Shown here: positions 25,826-35,005 of the stretch, piece by piece
Position numbering within the stretch: position 1 is the stretch's first letter
Layout: every line of letters begins with the position of its first letter
DNA from: Streptosporangium sp. NBC_01756
GTDB lineage: Bacteria; Actinomycetota; Actinomycetes; Streptosporangiales; Streptosporangiaceae
Direction of reading: 5' to 3'
Length of the DNA stretch: 64,000 bases
Assembly (NCBI RefSeq): GCF_035917975.1
Contig: NZ_CP109130.1
Location: forward strand, 2,728,001 to 2,792,000
Notes under the pieces: generated by a model
Database searches by the model: none
Seen by the model: the letters and a program-made list of their open reading frames with translations, nothing else
Told to the model about the DNA's origin: nothing
Position numbers and translations under genes: made by a program

Positions 25826-26177
25826 GCTGCCAGACCCTAGTTACTCAGCGCCACGAGGGCGACCCCAACACTCACGCGACTCCCCCTCACCGCTATCAAT
25901 AGCCCCCAAACACCCCGAAGTCAGGTTGATCGTGGCCCAGTGCAACGCGCCGGGAGGAAGAGGTCCCGCATTCTTCCTCCGACAGGCATGAAGATGGACT
26001 ATTAGGGCAACGCATCTATGGACTGCAGTGCTCTGCTCCCCGGACCCGGCCGTTCGCAGGGGGAGCGGGACGCCGACCCGCCCCCGGGGCCGATGGCGGG
26101 GTGTTTGAAAACGCGAAGATCTTTTTTGCCGACTTTCTCCGGCGGTACCGGGCGTGCCGTCGCTACCTTGAGACGCG
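25826..26177. promoter_or_regulatory. glgP-glgE divergent promoter region
   Basis: This 352-base interval must hold the promoters of both glgP and glgE. A hairpin with nine-base arms (GGAGGAAGA at 25953-25961, TCTTCCTCC at 25972-25980) lies about 200 bases upstream of glgE and might attenuate or terminate a read-through transcript. I see no gene and no clear -35/-10 pair. Confidence 0.45.
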
Positions 26178-28400
26178 ATGATCGGACGAATCCCAATCCA
26201 GGACATCCAGCCCACGGTCGACTGCGGGCGCCGCCCCGCCAAGGCCGCCGCGGGCGAGACCTTCGAGATCGCCGCCACCGTGTTCCGGGAGGGACACGAC
26301 GCGGTGGCCGCCGGAGCCGTTCTCATCGGTCCCGACGGCGTGCGCGGCCCGCTGCTGCGCATGAGTGAGCACGCTCCGGGCACCGACCGCTGGGGCGTCG
26401 AGGTGACGCTGCCCACCGAGGGTGACTGGCACTTCCGCGTCGAGGCGTGGAGCGACCCCATGGCCACCTGGTTCCATGACGCGGGCATCAAGATCCCACG
26501 CGACATGGACGCCGAGCTCATGTGCGAGGAGGGCGCCCGGCTCTTCGAACGCGCCGCCAGGGCCGTACGGCCCGCGGACTGCGGAGGTGTGCCCCGCAGA
26601 CCCGCCGCCAGGCCCGGAGCCGCGGGCGGCGGGGCCGCGAAGGGCAGAACGGCGAACGGCAAGGCCGCGAACGGCAGGACGGCGAAGGGGGCGAAGACTC
26701 CCGGGAAGGCCGCCCGCGGCGTGACCCTGAGCACCGGGCGGGCCGAGGCGGCGGTGCTGGAGGCGGCCGCGGACGTCCATGTCTGCGGGCACCGGGCCGC
26801 GTTCCTGGCGGTGGCGGCCAAGCTGCGCGACCGGGATCTCGACCCGCGCGCCCGGTTCTCGACAGCCCAGCTTCCGGAGACGGCCGAGCTGCTGCACGCG
26901 CACCCGCTGCGCGACCTGGTGACGAAGTCGCCCCGGCGGATGATCCGGGTCGACCGGCGCAGGGCGCTGTTCGGCTCGTGGTACGAGTTCTTCCCGCGCT
27001 CCGAGGGGGCGATCGTCGAACAGGGCACCGCCCCCAAGTCCGGAAATTTCACGACTGCTGCGAAGCGGCTGCCCGCGGTCGCCAAAATGGGCTTCGACGT
27101 CGTCTACCTGCCGCCGATCCACCCGATCGGCCGCAGTTTCCGCAAGGGCCGCAACAACACCCTGACGCCCGAGTCCTACGACCCCGGCTCCCCCTGGGCG
27201 ATCGGCTCCGAGGAGGGCGGCCACGACGCCATCCACCCCGATCTCGGCAGCTTCGACGACTTCGACGCCTTCGTGGCCAGGACCCGCGAGCTCGGCATGG
27301 AGGTCGCCATCGACTTCGCCCTGCAGTGTGCGCCCGACCACCCGTGGGTCAAGGAGCACCCGGAGTGGTTCAACATCCGCGCCGACGGCTCCATCGCCTA
27401 CGCGGAGAACCCGCCGAAGAAGTACCAGGACATCTACCCGCTGAACTTCGACAAGGATCCGGAGGGCATCTACGCCGAGGTCAAGCGGGTGGTCCGGCTC
27501 TGGATGGACCACGGCGTACGGATCTTCCGGGTGGACAACCCGCACACCAAGCCGGTGGCGTTCTGGGAGCGGCTGCTGGCCGACATCAACTCCACCGATC
27601 CGGACGTGCTGTTCCTGGCCGAGGCCTTCACCCGCCCGCCGATGATGCAGGCGCTGGCCAGGGTCGGTTTCCACCAGTCCTACACCTACTACACCTGGAA
27701 GAACTCCAGGCAGGAGGTCGAGGACTACCTGGGCGAGCTCTCCGGCGAGACGTCGCACTTCCTGCGGCCGAACGTATTCGTCAATACTCCCGATATTCTC
27801 CACGAATACCTCCAGCACGGGGGAGTTCCGGCATTTCGCATCAGAGCGGTCCTCGCGGCGATGGCGATGCCGACCTGGGGGGTATACGCCGGATATGAAC
27901 TTGCGGAGAATGCCCCGGTTCGTCCAGGTAGTGAAGAATACCTAGATAGCGAGAAATATCAGTACAAACCTCGCGATTGGGCAGCAGCCGAACGTGAGGG
28001 CCTTAGCCTGGCTCCCTTCATCACGCAACTTAATTTGTTGCGAAGAGCACACCCGGCGCTCCAGGAACTGCGTAACCTACGGTTCCATAGCGTCGACCAT
28101 CCGGACGTGGTCTGCTTCTCCAAGCGGCTGCCCGGCGCCCATGACACGGCCACACGACGGCACGGCATGGGCGACGTGGTTCTGACGGTCGTGAACCTTG
28201 ATCCACACAACACCCATGAGGCCACGGTGTCCTTGGACATGCCGGCCCTCGGTCTCGACTGGCGTGCCGAGTTCGTCGTGGACGACGAACTGTCGGGCGA
28301 GTCGTATCGCTGGCGGCAGGACAACTACGTGCGCCTCGATCCGCATATCCACCCAGCGCACATCTTCACTTTGCGTGCCGCGACGGCGAACCAGCGGTGA
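26178..28400 (+). CDS. glgE: Alpha-1,4-glucan:maltose-1-phosphate maltosyltransferase
   Basis: The 740-residue GH13 enzyme transfers maltose from maltose-1-phosphate to a growing alpha-1,4-glucan. Catalytic residues are visible: nucleophile Asp453 (FRVDNPHTKP) and acid Glu482 (FLAEAFTRP), 29 residues apart as in characterised GlgE. An N-terminal beta-domain begins MIGRIPIQDIQP. Odd features: an Ala/Gly/Lys-rich insertion with ANG/AKG repeats at about residues 152-180, which raises the length above the usual 670 or so, and a change to A/T-ending codons from about 27770 to 28115. The ATG at 26178 has only a weak upstream site. It heads the glgE-treS-mak operon. Confidence 0.94.
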   Translation: MIGRIPIQDIQPTVDCGRRPAKAAAGETFEIAATVFREGHDAVAAGAVLIGPDGVRGPLLRMSEHAPGTDRWGVEVTLPTEGDWHFRVEAWSDPMATWFHDAGIKIPRDMDAELMCEEGARLFERAARAVRPADCGGVPRRPAARPGAAGGGAAKGRTANGKAANGRTAKGAKTPGKAARGVTLSTGRAEAAVLEAAADVHVCGHRAAFLAVAAKLRDRDLDPRARFSTAQLPETAELLHAHPLRDLVTKSPRRMIRVDRRRALFGSWYEFFPRSEGAIVEQGTAPKSGNFTTAAKRLPAVAKMGFDVVYLPPIHPIGRSFRKGRNNTLTPESYDPGSPWAIGSEEGGHDAIHPDLGSFDDFDAFVARTRELGMEVAIDFALQCAPDHPWVKEHPEWFNIRADGSIAYAENPPKKYQDIYPLNFDKDPEGIYAEVKRVVRLWMDHGVRIFRVDNPHTKPVAFWERLLADINSTDPDVLFLAEAFTRPPMMQALARVGFHQSYTYYTWKNSRQEVEDYLGELSGETSHFLRPNVFVNTPDILHEYLQHGGVPAFRIRAVLAAMAMPTWGVYAGYELAENAPVRPGSEEYLDSEKYQYKPRDWAAAEREGLSLAPFITQLNLLRRAHPALQELRNLRFHSVDHPDVVCFSKRLPGAHDTATRRHGMGDVVLTVVNLDPHNTHEATVSLDMPALGLDWRAEFVVDDELSGESYRWRQDNYVRLDPHIHPAHIFTLRAATANQR

Positions 28401-28445
28401 GCCGGCCGGGTGCGCGATACCGGCAGAACAGCGGGGAGTCCACTG

Positions 28446-30149
28446 GTGAGTCAGCTACCTGAGCCCATTCCGAACACCTTCGACGAGGAGAAGCCGCGCG
28501 ATCCCTACTGGTTCAAGCGCGCCGTTTTCTATGAGGTGCTCATCCGGGGATTCGCCGATTCCAACGGAGACGGCACCGGAGACATCCGCGGTCTCATCAA
28601 CCGGCTGGACTATCTCCAGTGGCTGGGGGTGGACTGCCTCTGGCTGCTGCCCCTGTACGAGTCTCCGCTCCGCGACGGTGGTTACGACATCGCGGACTTC
28701 ATGAAGATCCTTCCCGAGTTCGGGGATCTCGGAGACTTCGTGAAACTGGTGGACGAAGCGCACAAGCGGGGCATGCGCGTCATCGCCGACCTGGTGATGA
28801 ACCACACCAGCGACCAGCACCCCTGGTTCCAGGCCTCCCGCCACGACCCCGAGGGGCCGTTCGGCGACTTCTACGTCTGGAGCGACTCCGACGAGAGGTA
28901 CCAGGACGCCCGGGTCATCTTCATCGACACCGAGACGTCCAACTGGTCGCACGATCCGGTGCGGGGCCAGTACTACTGGCACAGGTTCTTCTCCCACCAG
29001 CCGGACCTCAACTACGAGAACCCGGACGTCCAGGACGCGATGCTGGAGGTGCTGCGGTTCTGGCTCGACCTCGGCATCGACGGCTTCCGGATGGACGCCA
29101 TCCCCTACCTGTTCGAGCAGGACGGCACGAACTGCGAGAACCTGCCCAGGACTCACGAATACCTCAAGCGGGTCAGGGCCGAGGTCGACCGCCTCTACCC
29201 GGACAGGGTGCTGCTGGCCGAGGCCAACCAGTGGCCGGCCGACGTGGTCGAATACTTCGGCGACCCCGCGACCGGCGGCGACGAGTGCCACATGGCGTTC
29301 CACTTCCCGCTGATGCCGCGCATCTTCATGGCCGTCAGGCGGGAGTCCCGCTACCCGATCTCGGAGATCATGGCCCAGACGCCGAAGATCCCCGAGAACT
29401 GCCAGTGGGGCATCTTCCTGCGCAACCACGACGAGCTCACGCTTGAGATGGTGACCGACGACGAGCGCGACTACATGTACTCCGAGTACGCCAAGGATCC
29501 CCGGATGCGGGCCAACGTCGGCATCCGGCGGCGGCTGGCGCCGCTGCTGGAGAACGACCGCAACCAGATCGAGCTGTTCACCGCGCTGCTGCTCTCCCTG
29601 CCCGGATCTCCCGTCCTCTACTACGGCGACGAGATCGGGATGGGCGACAACATCTGGCTGGGTGACCGCGACGGCGTCCGTACCCCGATGCAGTGGAGCC
29701 CCGACCGCAACGCCGGGTTCTCCGACTGCGACCCGGGGCGGCTGTATCTCCCGGTCATCATGGACCCGATCTACGGCTACCAGGCGATCAACGTCGAGGC
29801 GCAGCAGAAGAGCTCCGGTTCACTGCTGCACTGGACCAAGCGGATGATCGACATCCGCAAGCGGCATCCGGTCTTCGGTCTGGGGGCGTTCACCGAGCTC
29901 AACTCCTCCAACCCGAGTGTCCTGGCCTACGTGCGCGAGCTGGGCGACGACCGCATCCTGTGCGTGAACAACCTCTCGCGGTTCCCGCAGCCGGTGGAGC
30001 TCGACCTGCGCCGGTTCGAGGGATCCGTCCCCGTCGAGACCATGGGCGGGGTTCCTTTCCCACCGATTGGTGAACTTCCGTATCTTTTGACGCTCCCTGG
30101 GCATGGGTTCTACTGGTTCACCCTGCCGCCCTCAAACCAGGAGGCGTAA
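28446..30149 (+). CDS. treS: Maltose alpha-D-glucosyltransferase (trehalose synthase)
   Basis: The 567-residue GH13 protein interconverts maltose and trehalose, feeding maltose to the maltokinase. Catalytic residues: Asp217 ([12 protein letters not shown]), Glu259 (LLAEANQWP) and Asp329 ([10 protein letters not shown]). Length and the N-terminal [25 protein letters not shown] match TreS. I chose the GTG at 28446, with GGGGAG seven bases upstream. It follows glgE after 45 bases and precedes mak by four. Confidence 0.95.
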   Translation: MSQLPEPIPNTFDEEKPRDPYWFKRAVFYEVLIRGFADSNGDGTGDIRGLINRLDYLQWLGVDCLWLLPLYESPLRDGGYDIADFMKILPEFGDLGDFVKLVDEAHKRGMRVIADLVMNHTSDQHPWFQASRHDPEGPFGDFYVWSDSDERYQDARVIFIDTETSNWSHDPVRGQYYWHRFFSHQPDLNYENPDVQDAMLEVLRFWLDLGIDGFRMDAIPYLFEQDGTNCENLPRTHEYLKRVRAEVDRLYPDRVLLAEANQWPADVVEYFGDPATGGDECHMAFHFPLMPRIFMAVRRESRYPISEIMAQTPKIPENCQWGIFLRNHDELTLEMVTDDERDYMYSEYAKDPRMRANVGIRRRLAPLLENDRNQIELFTALLLSLPGSPVLYYGDEIGMGDNIWLGDRDGVRTPMQWSPDRNAGFSDCDPGRLYLPVIMDPIYGYQAINVEAQQKSSGSLLHWTKRMIDIRKRHPVFGLGAFTELNSSNPSVLAYVRELGDDRILCVNNLSRFPQPVELDLRRFEGSVPVETMGGVPFPPIGELPYLLTLPGHGFYWFTLPPSNQEA

Positions 30150-30153
30150 AGCC

Positions 30154-31467
30154 GTGTTGACGGAGCTCCTTACCGGCTGGATCACCCATCAACGATGGTT
30201 CGCCGGTAAGGGGCGGCCGATAGACGAGCTCGTCGTCGACTCCGACATCGAGCTCGCCCACCGGCTCCGTCATCTGATCATCTCGGTCCACCAGGCCGGG
30301 ACGCACGACCGCTACCAGCTTCTGCTCGGCACCGACGGAGACACCTCCGGCCGCTACAGCCACTCCCGGATCGGCGACGGCTGCTACGACGCCGCCTACG
30401 ACCCCGACCTCACCGCCACCCTGCTCACCGGGATGGCCGAGGGCCGCGACCTCGGCCCGCTGCGCTTCCGCCACCTGGAGGGGGTGGAGATCGACACCTC
30501 CCTGCGCAGCCTGGTGCTCGGCGCCGAGCAGTCCAACACCTCCCTGGTGTACGGCGACACCTACATCTGCAAGCTGTTCCGCCGGCTGATCCCCGGCCTC
30601 AACCCCGAGCTGGAGATCGTCACCGCCCTGGCCCGGAACGGCTCCCAGCACATCGCGCAGCCGTACGGCTGGATCGAGACCGAGCTCGACGGCGCGCCCA
30701 CCACGCTGGCGATGACCCAGGAGTTCCTCGCCACCGCCAACGACGGCTGGGCCCTGGCCCTGGCCAGCGTCCGCGACCTGTACGCCTCGCTCGACCCCTC
30801 CGCCTCCGACGCGGGCGGCGACTTCAGCTCCGAGGCCTACCGGCTCGGGGTGGCCACCGCCGAGGTCCACCACGAACTGGCCGCCGCGTTCCCCACCGAC
30901 GTGATGGACGGGCAGGAGGTCAAACAGATGATGGAGGACCACCGCCGCCGCCTGGCCGCCGCGATCCGCGAGGTGCCCGAGCTCGCCGAGCACGCCCGGG
31001 TGGCCCAGGAGGCCTACCAGCGGGTCGCCGACGTGGTCTCCGAGATCCCGGTCCAGCGCGTCCACGGCGACTACCACCTCGGCCAGGTGATGCGCACGAC
31101 CGGCGACTGGGTCGTCCTGGACTTCGAGGGCGAGCCCGGCCAGCCCCTCGACGAGCGCCGCGCCCTGTCCTCGCCGCTGCGGGACGTGGCCGGCATGCTG
31201 CGCTCGTTCGACTACGCCGCCCGCCACCTGCTGGCCGACCACCCCGGCGCCGAGGAGCTGCGCCCCCGCGCCGTCGAGTGGGCCGAGCTCAACCGCTCCT
31301 CCTTCCTGGCCGGCTACTCCGCCGGCGGCGGTCGCCTGCACGCAGAGGACGCCGTCCTGCTCCGCGCCCTGGAGCTGGTGAAGGCCGTCTACGAGGTCAC
31401 CTACGAGGCCCGCAACCGCCCGACCTGGCTCCCCATCCCGCTGGCCGCCTTCCAGATGGGCCGCTGA
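30154..31467 (+). CDS. mak: Maltokinase
   Basis: The 437-residue product matches actinobacterial maltokinase (Pep2): an N-terminal cap (TGWITHQRWFAGKGRPID) and a kinase-like core with HGDYHLGQVMRT (catalytic Asp) and VVLDFEGEPGQPL (metal-binding DFE). It phosphorylates maltose with ATP to maltose-1-phosphate, the substrate of GlgE. The GTG at 30154 has AGGAGG nine bases upstream. TreS and Mak commonly form a complex, consistent with the four-base spacing. The usual last partner, glgB, does not follow here and is found at 58071. Confidence 0.94.
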   Translation: MLTELLTGWITHQRWFAGKGRPIDELVVDSDIELAHRLRHLIISVHQAGTHDRYQLLLGTDGDTSGRYSHSRIGDGCYDAAYDPDLTATLLTGMAEGRDLGPLRFRHLEGVEIDTSLRSLVLGAEQSNTSLVYGDTYICKLFRRLIPGLNPELEIVTALARNGSQHIAQPYGWIETELDGAPTTLAMTQEFLATANDGWALALASVRDLYASLDPSASDAGGDFSSEAYRLGVATAEVHHELAAAFPTDVMDGQEVKQMMEDHRRRLAAAIREVPELAEHARVAQEAYQRVADVVSEIPVQRVHGDYHLGQVMRTTGDWVVLDFEGEPGQPLDERRALSSPLRDVAGMLRSFDYAARHLLADHPGAEELRPRAVEWAELNRSSFLAGYSAGGGRLHAEDAVLLRALELVKAVYEVTYEARNRPTWLPIPLAAFQMGR

Positions 31468-31572
31468 CGTCCTGCGGTGGTTGTCGTACTGGGACGGACC
31501 CGTCTCTCCCTACCACGGTGCACCACGACCGTCCCAGGACCGTCGTTTCCGGCGACTTCCCGCTCCCGGGGC

Positions 31573-32481
31573 TCAGGCCGCCGTAGCGCGCAGCGCCGCG
31601 ATGAACCACTCGAACGCCGGAGCGCTGGACGGGAACGGCGGCCGGCCATTGATGATCCCCATCAGCTGCCAGTAGCGCTCCACCCGCCGGTCGGTGAACG
31701 TCTCCAATTGGTCGGCCAGCCGTACGCGCTCGTCGGCGGGGGTGGCGGCGTCGACGATCCGGCCGAGAACGGCCCCGCCCTCGGCGGAGCCCGGGGCGAT
31801 CCCCGCCGCCACCGCGCCACCGGCGTGCTCCAGGACCGGTGCGGGGTCGTACGGCCGCTGCTCGACCGGCTCCGCGCCCGTCACCGCCATCTGCCGCACA
31901 CGCTGCTGGAACGCCTCGTCGGCGACGAGCTCGGCGAGCTCCACCCAGGCGTCCACCTGCTCGGTGGTGGGGTCGTCCGGCAGCTCCGCCGGCATCTGGC
32001 GCATCGACCGTGCGATGTGGGTCCCCGGCGCGTCGGGGGCGAGACCGGCGAAGGCCTGGTCGACGAAGTCGTCGATGACGCGCTGCCGCTCCTGTGCGGA
32101 CAGCCGGGAAAGCTTGTGCATGAGTCTCATCTCCTCGGTGGTGCTTCCTCTGCGTGCGACCGACCGCAGCACCGCGCGCCGTAACTGGAGGATCCGGATC
32201 TCCGCGTCCAGGGCGTCGGCGTGTGCCCCGGCGAGGTCGGCGACGGTGCCCTTCCCACGCAGCACCCGCCGGACCGTGTCCAGGTCCAGGCCCAGTTCGC
32301 GGAGCGTCCGCACCAGGTCCAGGCGGGCCGCCGCCTCGGCGTCGTAGAGCCGGTAACCACCGGCCGAGCGACACGTCGGCGGAACGACGCCGATGTCGGA
32401 CCAGAAACGGATGGTCCGCACCGGCAGGCCGGTGCGGTGGGCGAGCTGTCCGATGGTGAACAGCTCGGTGCGGTCGTTCAC
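31573..32481 (-). CDS. MerR-family transcriptional regulator
   Basis: The 302-residue product has an N-terminal MerR winged helix (LFTIGQLAHRTGLPVRTIRFWSDIGVVPPTCRSAGGYRLYDAEA), the RTLRELGLDLDTVRRVL helix, a short coiled coil, then a long C-terminal domain of unknown ligand. It converges with mak. An inverted repeat (31489-31497 with 31529-31537) lies in the 105-base gap and might serve as a weak terminator. Confidence 0.88.
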   Translation of the reverse strand: MNDRTELFTIGQLAHRTGLPVRTIRFWSDIGVVPPTCRSAGGYRLYDAEAAARLDLVRTLRELGLDLDTVRRVLRGKGTVADLAGAHADALDAEIRILQLRRAVLRSVARRGSTTEEMRLMHKLSRLSAQERQRVIDDFVDQAFAGLAPDAPGTHIARSMRQMPAELPDDPTTEQVDAWVELAELVADEAFQQRVRQMAVTGAEPVEQRPYDPAPVLEHAGGAVAAGIAPGSAEGGAVLGRIVDAATPADERVRLADQLETFTDRRVERYWQLMGIINGRPPFPSSAPAFEWFIAALRATAA

Positions 32482-32694
32482 GGGACCAGCTTCGACCTTC
32501 CAGTCACTGGAGACTCAAATTCATTATCGCGCGGAGTTCTACCGTCCGACGATTTCCCCATAGCGCCCGGTACCGGACAGGCCCGAGACTGGTCCCGATG
32601 CGCACGACGGCACCGGAATCGGACCGAGACGGCGGAGGCGGCTCGACTCCTCCCCGCGGCCGAAGCCCGGGGTCTCCACGCTCAAGGAGATTCG

Positions 32695-34041
32695 ATGACG
32701 ACCGAGCCCACCGGACCACCCCCGACGGTGCGGCGACCGGAGCTGGACGCGATCCGCACCCTTGTGGTGGTCGGACTGGTGTTCTTCCACTCGGCGCTGG
32801 TGTTCGACACGCGCGACGACTACTACGTCAAAAACGCCGACACCACCGAGGTGACCACGATCCTCGCCGGCCTCGGCGTGGTGTGGGCGATGCCGATGCT
32901 CTTCCTCATCGCCGGCCTGGGCTCGTGGTATTCGCTGCGCAAGCGCGGCCCCGCCGGATTCGCGGTGGAGCGGCTGCTGCGGCTCGGTGTGCCGCTGGTG
33001 TTCGCGGTCCTCACGATCATCCCGGTGCCGCAGTGGCTGCGGCTGCGGGCCGACCCCGGCTATCACGAGTCGTATCTGCGGTTCCTGCCCCGCTTCTTCG
33101 ACGTGCGCCTGGACCTGACCGACTTCCCCTTCATCCTGCGGGGCCGGTATTTCGAGACCGGGCACCTGTGGTTCGTGGTGCTGCTGCTGGCGTTCTCCCT
33201 CCTGCTGGCGCCGCTGGTCCACTGGCTCCCCCGCGACCTCGGCCGCCGGGTCCGTGCCCGGCTGGCCAGCACGGCGGAGCGGCGCGGCGCGATACTGCTG
33301 CCGGCCGTCCCGGTCGCGGCGGTCAGTGCGCTGGCGGGCCTGGAGGAGGGGTTCGCCGCCTGGAGCCGCTGGGCGTACCTGCTCTTCTTCCTGTACGGCT
33401 TCGTGCTCGCGGCCGACGAGCGGTTCCGGACCGCGATGCGCCGCGACGCGGTACCGGCCGCCGTGCTCGGCACCATCCTCTTCCTGGTCGGCATGCCGGG
33501 GTTCCTGGTCGTGGGCGACGTCTTCGGCGGCGACCCCTTCACGGACATGACCCCGCTCGCGATCGGCGCCCGCATCCTGTACGGCGCGACGGGGTGGTGC
33601 TGGCTCGTCGCGATCCTGGGGCTTCTCGACCGCCGCCGCCCGGCGCCGGACACCGCGCGGGGCCCGGCGGACGACCGGAACCAGGGGCGGGGCAAGGAGC
33701 GGGGCAGGGAGCAGGGCCGAGGCCAGAGCCAGGAGCAGGACCAGGGGCGGGGCCGGGGCCAGAGCCGGGAGCAAGGTCAGGAGCAAGGCCGAGGCCAGGA
33801 CCGGAGGCGGGGCCGGGGGCGTCGGCTGTACGGCTATCTGGCCGCCGCCGCGCTGCCGCTGTACGTCCTGCACCAGCCGATCGTCGTCGCGGTCGCGTAC
33901 GGCGTGGTCGGCTGGCACGCGCCGATCCCGGTCAAGTACGTCGTGATCGTCGCGGTCTCGCTCACGCTGACCGTGGCGGCGTACGACCTGCTGGTACGGC
34001 GCACCCGGGTGACCCGGTCCCTGTTCGGGATACGCGGGTAG
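32695..34041 (+). CDS. Integral membrane acyltransferase (acyltransferase-3 type) with Q/R/G insertion
   Basis: The 448-residue product begins with the family's RRPELDAIRTLVVVGLVFFHSALVF and has about ten hydrophobic segments, ending in LYVLHQPIVVAVAYG, typical of membrane O-acyltransferases that modify sugars or lipids. Between the penultimate groups of helices (33675-33820) lies a low-complexity insertion of about 48 residues made of GRGQ, EQGR and REQG units. The ATG at 32695 has AAGGAG five bases upstream. It diverges from the MerR gene, which may regulate it. Confidence 0.82.
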   Translation: MTTEPTGPPPTVRRPELDAIRTLVVVGLVFFHSALVFDTRDDYYVKNADTTEVTTILAGLGVVWAMPMLFLIAGLGSWYSLRKRGPAGFAVERLLRLGVPLVFAVLTIIPVPQWLRLRADPGYHESYLRFLPRFFDVRLDLTDFPFILRGRYFETGHLWFVVLLLAFSLLLAPLVHWLPRDLGRRVRARLASTAERRGAILLPAVPVAAVSALAGLEEGFAAWSRWAYLLFFLYGFVLAADERFRTAMRRDAVPAAVLGTILFLVGMPGFLVVGDVFGGDPFTDMTPLAIGARILYGATGWCWLVAILGLLDRRRPAPDTARGPADDRNQGRGKERGREQGRGQSQEQDQGRGRGQSREQGQEQGRGQDRRRGRGRRLYGYLAAAALPLYVLHQPIVVAVAYGVVGWHAPIPVKYVVIVAVSLTLTVAAYDLLVRRTRVTRSLFGIRG

Positions 34042-34148
34042 GCGCCCCGGCCCGTGACACGATCCGCCGGCCGCCGGCTGCCGGCCTTGTCCGGCAATGA
34101 ACCTCGATTACTACGAAATTTCTTGAAATCGACTGAAAAGTAGGGCCT

Positions 34149-34844
34149 ATGACATCGAAGCAGGCACTCATCGTGCGGGGCGGCTGGGACGGCCACCAGC
34201 CCGTCGAGGCGACCGACCTGTTCATCCCCTTCCTTGAGAAGAACGGCTACTCCGTCCGCATCGAGGACTCACCCCGGATCTACGCCGACGCCTCCGTCAT
34301 GGGCGGTGTCGACCTCGTCGTGCAGTGCTTCTCGATGGGGTCGATCGAGCCGGACGCGCTCAGCGGGCTCCGGTCCGCCGTCGAGGCGGGCACGGGTTTC
34401 GCGGGCTGGCACGGCGGCATCACCGACGCCTTCCGCGACAACCCCGACTACCTCCAGCTGGTCGGGGGCCAGTTCGCCTGCCATCCGGGGAAGCCCGAGG
34501 CCGAGCGGACCGGTGAGCAGAGCGACAACTACGTGCCGCACCGGGTGAACATACTGCCTGCGGCGGCCGACCACCCGATCACCCGGGGGATCGAGGACTT
34601 CGACCTGGTCACCGAGCAGTACTGGGTGCTGGCCGACGGCTACTGCGACGTGCTGGCCACCACCACCCAGGCGGTCCGCGACTCCGACCCGTGGCACCGG
34701 CCGGTCACCTCGCCGGCGGTCTGGACCCGGTCGTGGGGAGCGGGGAAGGTCTTCGTCTGCACCCCCGGACACCGGGTGGAGGTCCTGGAGGACCCCAACG
34801 TCCGGACCATCGTCGAGCGCGGTCTGCTGTGGGCCGGCCGGTGA
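34149..34844 (+). CDS. ThuA-like domain protein
   Basis: The 231-residue product has the class-I-glutamine-amidotransferase-like ThuA fold: VRGGWDGHQPVEATDLF, GFAGWHGGITDAFRDNPDYLQLVGGQF, HPITRGIEDFDLVTEQYWVL and GKVFVCTPGHRVEVL. ThuA proteins accompany sugar dehydrogenases in disaccharide catabolism; biochemical activity is poorly defined. The gene's TGA overlaps the GTG of a truncated Gfo/Idh/MocA gene, its usual partner. The AGTAGGGCCT at 34139-34148 places a weak site before the ATG. Confidence 0.85.
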   Translation: MTSKQALIVRGGWDGHQPVEATDLFIPFLEKNGYSVRIEDSPRIYADASVMGGVDLVVQCFSMGSIEPDALSGLRSAVEAGTGFAGWHGGITDAFRDNPDYLQLVGGQFACHPGKPEAERTGEQSDNYVPHRVNILPAAADHPITRGIEDFDLVTEQYWVLADGYCDVLATTTQAVRDSDPWHRPVTSPAVWTRSWGAGKVFVCTPGHRVEVLEDPNVRTIVERGLLWAGR

Positions 34845-34900
34845 GCACGGTCGGCGCACCCCTCGGAATCGGGATCGTGGGTTGTGGCCGCTCCTGCTGA
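34841..34900 (+). pseudogene. Truncated start of a Gfo/Idh/MocA-type oxidoreductase
   Basis: The GTG at 34841 overlaps the ThuA stop (GTGA) and reads VSTVGAPLGIGIVGCGRSC then stops at 34898-34900. GIGIVGCG is the start of the Rossmann motif of this dehydrogenase family, which typically follows thuA in one operon. The remainder of the gene is missing, and 34901-35005 has no matching frame, so this is a deletion scar. Confidence 0.6.
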
Positions 34901-35005
34901 CGCGCCGGTGTCGAACAGGACCGCGGAGCCGGCGGATCCGGGTTTTTCCCACGATGCCCACACCCTCTGTAACATAGGGAAACGTATCGACTACGCTAGG
35001 TGACC

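Noticed and set aside
26163..27818. Long leftward open frame over glgE
   Set aside because: No motif, and glgE with its catalytic residues occupies the plus strand.
31489..31537. Inverted repeat between mak and the MerR gene as a terminator
   Set aside because: The stem is nine base pairs but the loop is over thirty bases, so I mention it only as weak.
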